From NCBI GenBank assembly GCA_037074705.1, contig CM073591.1:160064532-160128531 (forward strand): a DNA stretch of 64,000 bases. The letters run 5' to 3'. This document shows, one piece after another, positions 46,725 to 58,800 of the stretch. The DNA comes from Zhengitettix transpicula. Its lineage: Eukaryota > Arthropoda > Insecta > Orthoptera > Tetrigidae. Below the pieces are notes generated by a model. The model worked only from the letters and a program-made list of their open reading frames with translations. It searched no databases and was not told the origin of the DNA. Each line of letters begins with the position of its first letter. Positions within the stretch are counted from its first letter, which is position 1. A program made the translations under genes and the position numbers.

Positions 46725-47510
46725 CAAAGTGCCCAGTGCCCAATTAGTCCAGAGAAGGAATTAATTTGACACTAACTTCTTGGTAAATATTTCATTTAAC
46801 CAGCATCAACAGTGTCAGTGTTCAGAATATTTGTCTATTTTTATTCCCCTCCCTAACCTAACCCTTCGGTATCGAACAGCAAATAAACCAGGATGACTTA
46901 CGGCATTCTCCACAAAGTGGAACATAAAATTTTATTAACTACAATGGTTAATGCGAGAATTAAAATCAGCGACTCCTATAACCCCAGAATTGACACTAAT
47001 ATCTGTCTTTTTTGCATTTGCATTTTCTTCCACCTCCACTAGAAAATTAAATTTTCAACTGTTTTAGCATGTTTTAAAATTCCTCCCCCAGACCCACACG
47101 TAGGGGCTGAATTACAGCTTAACTTAGATAGTGAATGTCAAAATTAAACTCATTAACTTCTATAACCCTTGATTTGGTTATATCGTGTTACTTTTATGTA
47201 ACGCCCCTCCACCCCTGCCTTTATTGGTGCTTTAAGGAGTAACTTATACAGCATAAACATCTAGATAGGAAGTATTAATCATATAAACTGCGAAAAGTTA
47301 TTAATCAACAATATTATCAGCAGTGTTAACATGTTTTTAAATTTCACCCTCGTTCACCTATTCAGAGCTGCCTAACACTTCAAAAGATCGATCAAAACCT
47401 TGGGGTTGCACACAACAACTTACCAAAGTTTCATCGCAATCAGATGAATGGTTTAAGAGCATATAGGGAACACACATGCAGACACCCATTTTAATATATA
47501 TTATATTGTG
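46725..47510 (+). repeat. Array element, short full-length copy
   Basis: Starts at GACTAGCAAAGTGCCC and contains two diverged ~280 bp monomers (GCGACTCCTATAACCCC, then TTATGTAACGCCCCTCCACC). It ends with a conserved tail ACCAAAGTTTCATCGCAATC, then CACACATGCAGACACCCATT and a TATA run. This shows the family's plan: unique head, variable monomers, unique tail. Confidence 0.7.
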
Positions 47511-48528
47511 GTGAACACAAATTAAAGACTATTAAATAAAACAAAGTTAAAATGTGCCACCCATTGATGACACTAATTTGTAGTAATCACCAATTAATGA
47601 AAGTTAAATTGCCACATTAATGCGTCATTTTTTAGTAATTTAAATATTAAAATGATAGGTTGTTATAATATTAATCAAGACTTTTTTTTAAAAAAAACAA
47701 ATTAATTTCTTAATGCACAAACAATTAAATTTACATAAGTTATCAAATGAATTTACAATAGTTATTAAGAAATCAACTTCAATTTTCATTATTTGTTAAT
47801 ATTTGACAAAAATTTTACTCTTTCTCAGGGTCGTTTACTGGGTCATTAATAAAAAATATTTGTTAACAATTTAATTTTTTCAAGCTATCATGGACTTACT
47901 TCATCAATGGATTATTTACAATGCAAAAAATAAACATAAAATATGACTTTAAATTCTGACTGAAATACAAAATCTGACGATAATTACCTTTACTTATGAG
48001 TTTACAAATATGAATTCAGTGAAATTTTAACTTACGGTTTCTGGTACTCAAGGCAATTTGGCTTGTTTGTACATACTCACACACTTTATATACAGGCCAT
48101 TTTTATCACTGATTCTAATACACACAGTTGGTTTGACAAAATGACTCACTGTTCTTCTAGGAAATACGCTTGTTCCATAGTTTATTAACTGCAGGATGTA
48201 GTTAGCTGACTCCCAAAATCCAAGATAATGGTCTAAATCGCTAATATAATAGTTTAGACTCTGCACTCGAAATGTTTAGCGTTGAATATTTACGTATTTA
48301 TGTCGCAGGCTGCAACTTGTAAAAATGAACTGTTCTAATTGTTTTAGCTATTGTACTACTGGATATTTTACTTCTGGTCTGTTCACAGCTAAACTTCCAC
48401 AATGACTGGCCGCACACACTCCATCTAGTGAGCCAACCTACAATGCCCAAACATGTGGCATTATTGCCACATTCTTGTGTTCAACTTGTTTTTTGTTTAT
48501 TAATTAATGATTTCCTTTTAATTACCCA
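47511..48528. other. No recognisable gene
   Basis: AT-rich; a T8A8 tract at 47682-47697 and a 72-codon minus ORF (48048-48266) without family signal. Confidence 0.45.
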
Positions 48529-48559
48529 ATATATATACATATATATATATATTTCATCG

Positions 48560-48632
<73 letters not shown>
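48529..48632. repeat. Compound (TA)n(GA)n microsatellite
   Basis: Interrupted TA repeats to about 48608, then an uninterrupted GA tract to 48632. Confidence 0.95.
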
Positions 48633-49873
48633 TAGTAATATTTATTTGTCAGTATTTATTATAATTAGAATGGCAGAGTAGAAAAGTGTCACTGCTGGTA
48701 ACGCTTTAAAGTAATTTTTTTAAAAAAAACTATAAAATATTTGGTATACTTTAAACACAGCCATACTACATTTTATAGAGTATACTATTATTAATGTTTA
48801 ATCATTTCTTTGTATATGTTAATTTAATTTTGACAATGGCTTAAATCTTTTATATGGAAGAAGATCGATGAACAATGAAACATTAATAATTAGAGGTTAT
48901 ATTTTAATGAATGTCTGATTGATTGGCCATTTCTTTTATTATTAAATACACACGTTTCATGTAATTTCAAATAACTATAAAGTAAAATGATTTCAGATAT
49001 ACCAAATGAACGTTTGTAAGGAAAACAATTTTAAAATCACAATACATTGGCGTAAAAACATTATTCAGTTAGTCTCCCATGATGCTTCTTCAAAACTTGC
49101 AAAGCTATGGAAATGGTTTCTATTCGTGCAAGAATTTGTACTTTCTCTGGTGGCAAGAACTTGTATAATTATTTTCAGGACTCTACACTTATGATTTCGC
49201 ATTTCAATAAGTCAATTGCAGCTATTTCTTGCTATTGTTAAAACTGCAATCCAATCCTGAAGTTAAAATCATCATTCGCACAGTACTTCTACCCACGAGA
49301 AGGTAACTATCAGATCACTACGGAACCTTTGTAACATGATTGAACACACATACAAACTTTACCATCACATTTCCCCACCAAAGGTAGGTTATGAAGTAAA
49401 CACTTTCATGTTGAAAGGAGCAAAGGTTACCATTGGATTTACCAAATTAGACAAAATTAGGAAACACTATATGGAATGGATCATGATTTACTTTACAAAT
49501 ATATGAGTAATTTACAGCTGAATGCCATAAGAAATAATATAAAGTAATTTCAAATCATATTCTGATTAAACACACCGATATGGAAGAACTATATGTTAAA
49601 ACATTATCTTCACTTATTGTCAGAGTTCATCATGTCTATAATTATACAAACACTTAATATTAAATAATATATAAATTATTGCCAAAAAAATATTTAGTAG
49701 TTCTTATAAATTACTACAATATAATTACAAAAAAAGTAAAGTCTCGTAGATTAAACACAGAAATAAAAGTATTTAAATAGAACAAACAGCTAATTTAACA
49801 ACTTATTTATTTAATTATTTGCAATTCAAGTATTTTGCAGGTGTAATACCTAAAACAAAAATTTTACAAACTA
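48633..49873. other. 3' flank of the P5CR gene
   Basis: AT-rich; a T7A8 tract at 48715-48729. Downstream of the minus-strand stop at 49874 lies the probable 3' UTR, with no further gene recognised. Confidence 0.4.
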
Positions 49874-49949
49874 TTACTGTTCCTTTGTGCTTCTGCCCAA
49901 CTCTTGACATCTCCTTGTTGCAGCTTCAATTGCATCCATAAAAGCAGAC
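49874..49949 (-). CDS. P5CR: P5CR exon 7 (stop)
   Basis: Acceptor TTTTATAG, phase 2 in. Encodes [16 protein letters not shown] and ends in TAA at 49876-49874. Confidence 0.95.
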
Positions 49950-52262
49950 CTATAAAACGTGCAAATCGAAATGAACAAATGTACACCTGATTAAATTAAT
50001 AATAATAAAGATAGCCAAATACATTAAAAGTAAGTGATAGTATAAATACCACCTGTTTCTGGAAGCATTGTTCTTCAGGTGCTAAGAAGAGCTTAAGGCG
50101 ATCCATCTGCACTTGTCAGTTGACAAAACTCAAATGCGACAACAATGGGAAAGCAGAAGGGTTAGCGAACAATAAGGGAGCAACGACAATGGGAAAGCAG
50201 AAGGCTTAGCGTAATAATAAGGGATCGTAGCAATTGTTGAGTTTCAAAGTGTCTATTTGTACATTAATTGCTGTGATGTTTGATTTAATATGAAGTATCT
50301 CTGTTGAATCTGGAATTGTGCCTGGTGTCAATCAAATGTATGTTTAGAATTCACGATGTTCCCAATGATTTAGTCATTAACAGTTTCAAAAACAAATGGC
50401 CTATTTTCAGTTAATATAATGAAATTCCACTTGATGAACTTTTATGCATTTTAAATCCAATCCTCAATTACACTTATTACAAGTATAATTAGGTTCATTA
50501 TTATCAAATAAAAGATTAGTCCTTTTGTTTCCGAGATAGTCACGAGAGATTTGGAAAATTATAATCTTTTTCTACTTCCAGTCAAACCACTTTGCTACTC
50601 CAGATACATAATGACATTTTTGTAATGTTAATTCCTCTCAATACAATCTAATAGTCAATAATTTAAATAATTATCGTCCTAACTTAATATTCACCCATGA
50701 ACTTGAATTAACAGTTCTCTGTCTTGATGTCACTGTATCCATTCACAATACTTCCATACTCACCAATTGGTTCAAAAAACCTACATATTCGGGGCGTGTT
50801 CTCAATTTTGTTTCTCATCATTTTCCAAACCAAACAAGAGCTATGATATACAATCTTGTAGACAGAGCCATATTACTTTCTAATTCCAAGTTCCATCAAA
50901 ACATAAATATGGTCCATAACACTTTAATCTCTAATGAGTACCCTTTAAATTTGATTAATAAACACATACACATTACATTGTACAAATTCCAATATCCTAC
51001 TATCACTCGTCCCCAAACGCCTCAAATCAAATTTTTTCATACTCCCTTATTACAAATATCTACATCAATAATTCATCCAAATTTTAAAAGAATGTGATAT
51101 ATCCATAATTTTCAGATCTACTAATACTCTTTCCTACTTGATTAAAAACCAAAGGACCCACTTGACACCTACAGCAAACATTGTGTAGTTTACAAAATCT
51201 CTTGCTCTAATTTTAATTCCTGCTACACAGAGCAAACAAAACATTCCCTTAATACACATATGTCTTAATATCAAACTTCCCATTGATAAATAATCTGTAG
51301 TATCCAAACATGTAATCAATCCTAAAAATAAATTTGATTGGCAAAATTTTAGACATTGACACCTGGTACAATTCCATACTCATTTCAGAGATGCTTCACA
51401 TTAAATCAAACAGCACAGCAATTAATGTACAAATAGACACTATGAAACTCAGGAATTGCTATGATCCGTTATTATTACATGCTAAACCTTCTGCTCGCCC
51501 ATTGCCATTGCGTTTTGAGTTTTGCCAACTGACATTGTCTTTATTTGGATATCTTTCTTATTATTAAATATGCAAATCATTGGAGAATATTATTAAAATT
51601 ATAAAATGCAAATTAATATGAACTGTAATGAAAAGTACAATATTTTTATAATACTAAAACCAATGTCTTACACTCCAGGTAAATAAAGACTTAATATTCT
51701 TTATTGCTAATGTTTTCATTTCTTTTTTACATTATCATTTGTTTATTTTTGCTGTATTCCTCCCTGCCCTAATTCCCTCAATTTAAAAGGGAAATCTTTT
51801 GTTTAGAATTATTGTGGCATTATGGCTATTTCTCTGTGAACTTTCAAGCAAAACCAATTAGACAAACATAAAAAAGAGTAGACTTGAAATTTGTGAAGAA
51901 ATAGCATAAAACCATCAAAATATCCAGAACTAATGGAATCTATCCTTAATATTCTGACAAGATCCAGTTTCTCTCAACCTGTTTCCCTCCCCTTTCTGTA
52001 TCTTTCCCATCCCAATAAATTATAAATTAACTGTTTACAAGCAAGCCAGAATAATATGACATTGTAAAAATAATTTAAAGTGACAGTTGATAGTATGTAA
52101 TATTGGAATCAAAGATTGAAGACTTTCCCGGTGAAGTTGTTCAATAAATAGTTCTCAGAATTCACACGGGTTTTGCATATTTATATTTGCACGCAACATT
52201 TCGACGACTGAAAGCACTGTTGTCAACTTCTAGGCGAAGTGCCGGAACCATTCCACTTCATG

Positions 52263-52323
<61 letters not shown>

Positions 52324-55300
52324 TTGTGTGTAAATATAAATATGCAAAACCCATGTGAATTCCGAGAACTATTTATTGAATATTGGAATCTGTTCAAATT
52401 TTTGAGGCACTAGCCACATTCTCTACATCTATTTCTAATACCAATCAATAACTTAACTGGATCATATTATCTTCTTATGAGCAGTGTTCTCACCTTACTC
52501 CTCCTTTCTCTAATGAATGGATACCAGCAATTGTTGAGCCCCCAGGAGAGCAGACTTCATCTTTGAGTATTGCTGGGTGTTTTCCACAATCTAAAACCAT
52601 TTTAGAGGCACCAAGTACAGTTTGTGCAGCAAATTTAGTTGCATTCAAACGGGGCACTCCCATTTTTACAGCACCATCTGATAGAGCTTCAATAACAAGA
52701 TATACCTGTACAAAGAAATATAAACTGTTATTTTAAGTCATAATTCATTATGTTGGTACTGTTTACATGTAGTTCTGACATTCAAGCAGGAAAAGGGCTA
52801 ATTTTGAAGGCTATCAATTTGTATGCAAAAAGTTAAACTTCATTATTCCGTATATTAATGCCTTTTGGTAAACTGAATATGTATACATTTTAGAGGATAA
52901 AAGTTGTAATTAAAGCTAAAAGGTAGCTTCATATATAAATTTTTCTTTTGAGGGTCTAACACCATTATTTGGTTCTTTCAAATTATAGTTTCTAGATATA
53001 GTAGTACACCAATTTGACCAGCCATAATCAGAAAAAAATTACATCTATATCTTACAAAAGCTGGTCCACAGCCTGAGAGAGCACCAATGGCATCAATTTG
53101 TTCTTCTGGAACTTCTTCACAAATCCCTCCACTTGAAAATATTTTCTTTACAGTTTCTGCGTCTTCTCTAGTAGCCATGCTACCACACGCAAATACTGAA
53201 AAAGAAATTTTTTTTTCTAATTAATTTAATGTGTTTCCAGAAAGAAAAGAAAAATTAAGTAACTTCAAACATTTCTAACAAGCACATTTTCAATCACTTC
53301 TCACACCTTCCAGAAATTGCAAGCACTGCATACACTATCAACTAACTGCATGTACAATTTAAAAATATGGTCACATAGCCAATAATGTCAAAGAAACATA
53401 GTGATGGTCATTGATGAAAAACAGAACTTCCAGGGAAGCCTTTATTATTAACACACAGCACTAAGCAAGAACAGAACTGTATCACATTCAACTATAGATG
53501 AATTCACTATTTATACAACTAAATAAATTTATAGAATTGCAAACTAAGAAAATTTAACCTTTTGTTGGACTGTTCTGGATGCAAGTAAATTATACAAATG
53601 CAATAATCATTTATTTGAAAGAGCGAGTTCAAACTGAAAACCTTGGTGTTTACGAGAAAGTACTCGACCAACTCTGTCAACAATGGTTGCAGAATACAGA
53701 AGTACGAATTATTAAATGTTGAACTCAAATGTAATGAAACATTCTGCCATTTAGAAAAATCAAAATACAGTATGACTCCCGTTAACCAAACTCGGGTCAA
53801 CCAAAACCCAGGTTATCCAAAACAAGTCTGAAAATCATAAATTCAAAAAAAAATAATAATACTGTAATGCTTGGAATATTACACCGCTCTTCTTAGCACC
53901 TGAAGAAAGGGACAAGGATCCCAGAAACGTTGTGGTATTTATATTATTATGTATGTCTGTATTTAGCTATCTTTCTTATTATTAATGCTATAAATATAAT
54001 CCTTAAATTATCATTTTTACTTAAATAAAGATCATAAGTTTACCCTACAAAAAGAGATTTATTTGAGCATAATATTATAATTGTTATAATGATTATTATT
54101 ATACAATCTGTTCTATCCTTTCCCTATTATCATTCATTTACTTTTTACTTCTTATTCTTTCCTTTAATTCTAATGTGTGTGTGTAATGTATGTAATTTTC
54201 TATTGACATTTTGTCAGCCATGCGACTAGCAGTTAACACATTTAGATAGGAAAGAGAGAGAGAGCGAAGTCAACTTACCCTGAAACCAATAGTTGGTCCA
54301 GTCAGACTGAGGAGTGAAAATAATGTATATATAGTCTGCAGTCCGCAGCAGGCTGGTCATTCCTGAGAAAGGAGGCCAAGAGTCTCGAAAAATTTGAAGA
54401 ACTATTTTCGGTTCCCTATGGCTACACTGTACTTAACTTTCAGGTAAGCCACAATTTCTCTCTCTTTCCTTTCCAATATCACAATTACTTTTGACATGTC
54501 CTTACTAATATTATATATATATATAGGAACATGAAATTTGTTGTAGCAGACTTGAAACATGTATTCTATTGTTGTTAGATTTATTTCTTCCGTCTCTCTT
54601 CTTCTACTAAGCATCTGACATCATATGTCATGACCTATACTCCATTTCTTACCATTCCAATTCGTTTGTCTAATGTCACAACTTTACTCCAGTGTGTCAT
54701 GTCATTAGATTGGCCGCAGAGCATTCACTTTTTATACTTAAAAGGAAATTTAAGAGTCTGTAAGGTGAAGATGAAAGAAGTTGACACAATGTGATTTGAA
54801 AATAACTGAATTTGGTTCAACACATTGCACAATTTAAACTGGATCATGTTAATTTTCTTAAAGAAAATATCCATCTTATAATTTGTTTGAATTTCAGTTT
54901 TCACATGTGTTTACAATAATTAATTGAATTAATATGTTTTCACTGTGCTTCTCAATACATGTAAGTAATGGCATAAGCAGCTATGAAATTGTTGAGTGAG
55001 AGTTTTACTTTTACATTTCATTACTTCAGTAAAGTCATTTCGTATTGAAGCAACTTTCTTTATTTAGATTCTCTTACCTTCATGAATAAAATTTTTTGTA
55101 CTCTATACACACAATAGATATGGATTCAGAGTTCCTAACCATCAATTTATTGAGAAAATACGAGAAAATTATTCCCAGTAAAGAATGGAAATGAAACGAT
55201 TATACATGCGTGCAGGATAATACATATTGAAGTTCGTTTAAGTAAAAAAGTACCTGCACATCCAGCAGAAACTAATACTGGAGTATTAGGAAGGACACGG

Positions 55301-55740
55301 ATGATTCTTGATGCTGGCATAACGCTATGGACTTTCTAAAATAAAATATAATTACTAAATAAATGATCATATACAATTAGTCATTCATTACTGGTATGAA
55401 AATAGAATTAAAAGGTTTGTCAAATTAATTTAATTGGATAAGAAAGAGGGATATAGAGTAACTGATTCATGATAAATTGAAAATTGGAGTTGCCAGGATG
55501 GGAACCATAAACGACAAATTGTTGAGAGCCTGAGCCTCCTTTCTATGAGATTGTCAAAAATAATAGTGATCTTGGTATGGAAAGAAAAGAGATAGTTAGT
55601 TTGTGGCTTGCCTGAAATTAAAGTATAGTCTAGCCACATGGAACCGAAGAAAGTTCTTCAAATTTTCAGAGGCCTCACAAACTAATTCTTTTCTTTCCAT
55701 ACCAAAATTGCAATTATTTTTGACAATGTCATATCCTTAC

Positions 55741-55805
<65 letters not shown>

Positions 55806-58800
55806 ACAAGTCTATATAGGAAACAAATAGGGTAGTCAACTTAACTGAAATCAATAGTTGGTCCAGTCAGGCTGTGCAGAAATAAAAAACAAATTTTCGA
55901 AGACCTGAGCCCCCTTTATCAGGATAGTAGATCTGAACTACGTGCCGACTGGGCACAAACTGACAAATTCAAACCAGGAAAGCAGTCATTAGACAAGTAC
56001 AATTGACACCAAACAACTCTCTCTCTCAAGAAAAGGTCATGACAATGGAAAAATAACACAAAAATGCATACACACATACATATTACACATACAGACTAGA
56101 GTGGAAGATGAAAGTAAAGAAAAGGAAGTTAAAAAGTGAGTGATATTGGCTAAGGGATTAAACATATCATAATCATAATAATAATCACCATAATTATCTT
56201 ATATTATACTAATACAATAGTATAAATACTACAATATTGATTATTACGATGATAATATTAGAGAATGTTGATTCTAGAACATTGCCTAGACTGTAAGATC
56301 TGTTGGACGATCTGATGAGTCAGAGAGTAATGCTTTAAGGAAGCATTGGTTGAAATTGTTGGTGTTGTGACTTTGATCATGAGGATCAATTGGAAATTTA
56401 GTTTTGGTCAGCTTGACAGTGCTGCGGTGGTTCGCAACACATTCGGGAAGAGGCTATTTGGTTTTCTGATATAGACAGCTGGACAGAATTTGCAATTAAT
56501 CTGCTAGATGATGTATGAGGTGAAACAGACAATGTTGTCTTTGATTTTGTAAGTGGCTATTTGTGAAGGATTGTAGTGGGCTGAAGGATAGAGCAGACAT
56601 GGCTCCTGACACTACCATAATGTTTGCAACCCAGCTTCAGTAATGAAGTTTTAATATTGATACCAAAAGGGTGGACAAGAATATTTAGGATATTTGAATG
56701 GTTCCTGAAGGCAACTCTTGGGCATTGGGGTGTATTTTTGGAAGGATGTTTTTAGATCTGGGTTGGATTGCAGTCCAGTGTAGGCCATGTGGAGAATTGA
56801 GTTGAGTTATTGTAGTCCAGAAAAGAAGGTTGCGTTTAGGGATGGACTACATTTTTTTATGTTTTTATATTTGTTTCTGGAGGAGGTCACTGGGATATTT
56901 TCTGTTTATGAAACATTGAGGATCCGTTTAGTGTAGGTGATGAGACTGATTCAAGTAGAGCAAATTCAAGCTAACCTGATGGCTAAACTATATGGGAGGG
57001 AGAATTTGGTACATTCATGGTGACAACTGGTGAAGTGAAGATTTTGTAATGTGTTGGTGGGTTTAATGTGGACTGATGTGGTGATTAGGCCAGAATTGAG
57101 ATGTATATCAACATCAAGGAAGGTGATGTTGGTGAACATAATGGAGAATTTTGTGTTTAGATTTTCAAGGAAATCCGAAAGGGCATCTGGTTCAAGGGTC
57201 CATAGTATGAAAATATCTTCTATGAACTGGAACCAGGTTAAGGGTGTCAGTGAAGAGGAATTAAGTGTTACTGTTGTCCCAAGAAGAGGTTGTCAAAGGA
57301 GGGGAATCAGAAGTAAATCTTTGATGATGACAAACTAGGTGAGGGAAATAAAAAGTTAGGTGTGGGAAAGAATTTTGTGGATTGTGTGACAAGAAATATT
57401 CAAGTTATGACAGGTCACTAGCATGGGGAATATTGGTGTACAAGGAGATAACATCTATGGTAACCAGGAGGATGCTAGGTGGGAGTTATTTTGGGAGTTC
57501 ATGGAGGCAACGAAGGAAATGATTAGTGTCTTTAATGAAATAACTGAGTTTTTCAACTAATGGTTGTAGGAATTCATCCACTAAAGCAGAATGAAAAGTG
57601 ATATGGTGGAACACAATATGAAAAGTGGAAGAGACAGTTAAAAGTGAAAGCTTATGCCGTGAAAACTGATAGTGGGAGTTAAACATCTGTATTTGACATG
57701 AAAAAAGATACTGAGGTATCCAATAAACAGACAGAATTGAGTATTGAATGAAAAGTACTACAAACCAGGTGAAAAAGTCAAAGTTTTTAAAAGAGGAATG
57801 GATTGAGATTTTGTAACAGATGTGGTAGGTAAACTGAATTTGTTTCCAAAGATACAACAATATTAACAAAGCTGGCAGGAATTCATGGAAGAATTTAATG
57901 TGTGAAAGTTATACTCAAAGTATACCGAATTTTGAGAGACCTTGCATTAACCAAGTTTGGGTAAGTAAATTTGTTAAAATGAAAAAAGTTATGTCTGATT
58001 GAAAATAATGAATAAGAAAGATGGCCAAATCAGACAAAAAGGGTCCACACAATGTTTCTGGGATCCTTGTCCCTTTTGTCAGGTGCTGACAAGTGCAGTT
58101 AAGTTTCTCTAGACTCTTCTCAGCACCTGATTAAAGGGACAAGAATCCAATGTTGTGTGGTATTTATATTACCCTTTTTGTCTGAATTGACTATCTTTTT
58201 CATTCATTAAGTAAATGCGTACCAATATACATAGGATTACTCTAGTCAGAAAAGCTATAATACATATTAACTCTCTAACTCTTACTGTTACATCATATTT
58301 TTATGTAATATATTGTAATAGCCAATTAAAACTGTTAGGACATACTATTAATAATTAAATTAGAGAAAGACATCTAAATAATTTTAAAAATGAGTAATTT
58401 AGGTAACCACAGTTTCGAGCCAGAAATGGCTGAGATCACCTTAATTTGGAAAAATGGAAACTACACAACTGAATTATAACTATAAATTAACAAAAATATA
58501 AGTCATCCACAAGAGAATTAAAATCTGGTTTCCTCAGTAACATAAGCAGTATACAAAAATTTATTTCATGTTTTAGGTTGTTAAGAAATATACAAACTTA
58601 CCTTTTCAAGAACTTTCAGTGGAATTCCAGCTAGCACTGAAATAATTAACTTGCTGCCTTCCATGTATTGTTTTTCATCTTTTAACTCCATCAAGGCAGT
58701 GTCCAACTGATTAGGTTTAAATGTGAGAAATATGACATCTGCATTCTGCACAACAAAACCTAAAATAAAAAATATATTTTTTATAACATTCGTAAAAAAT

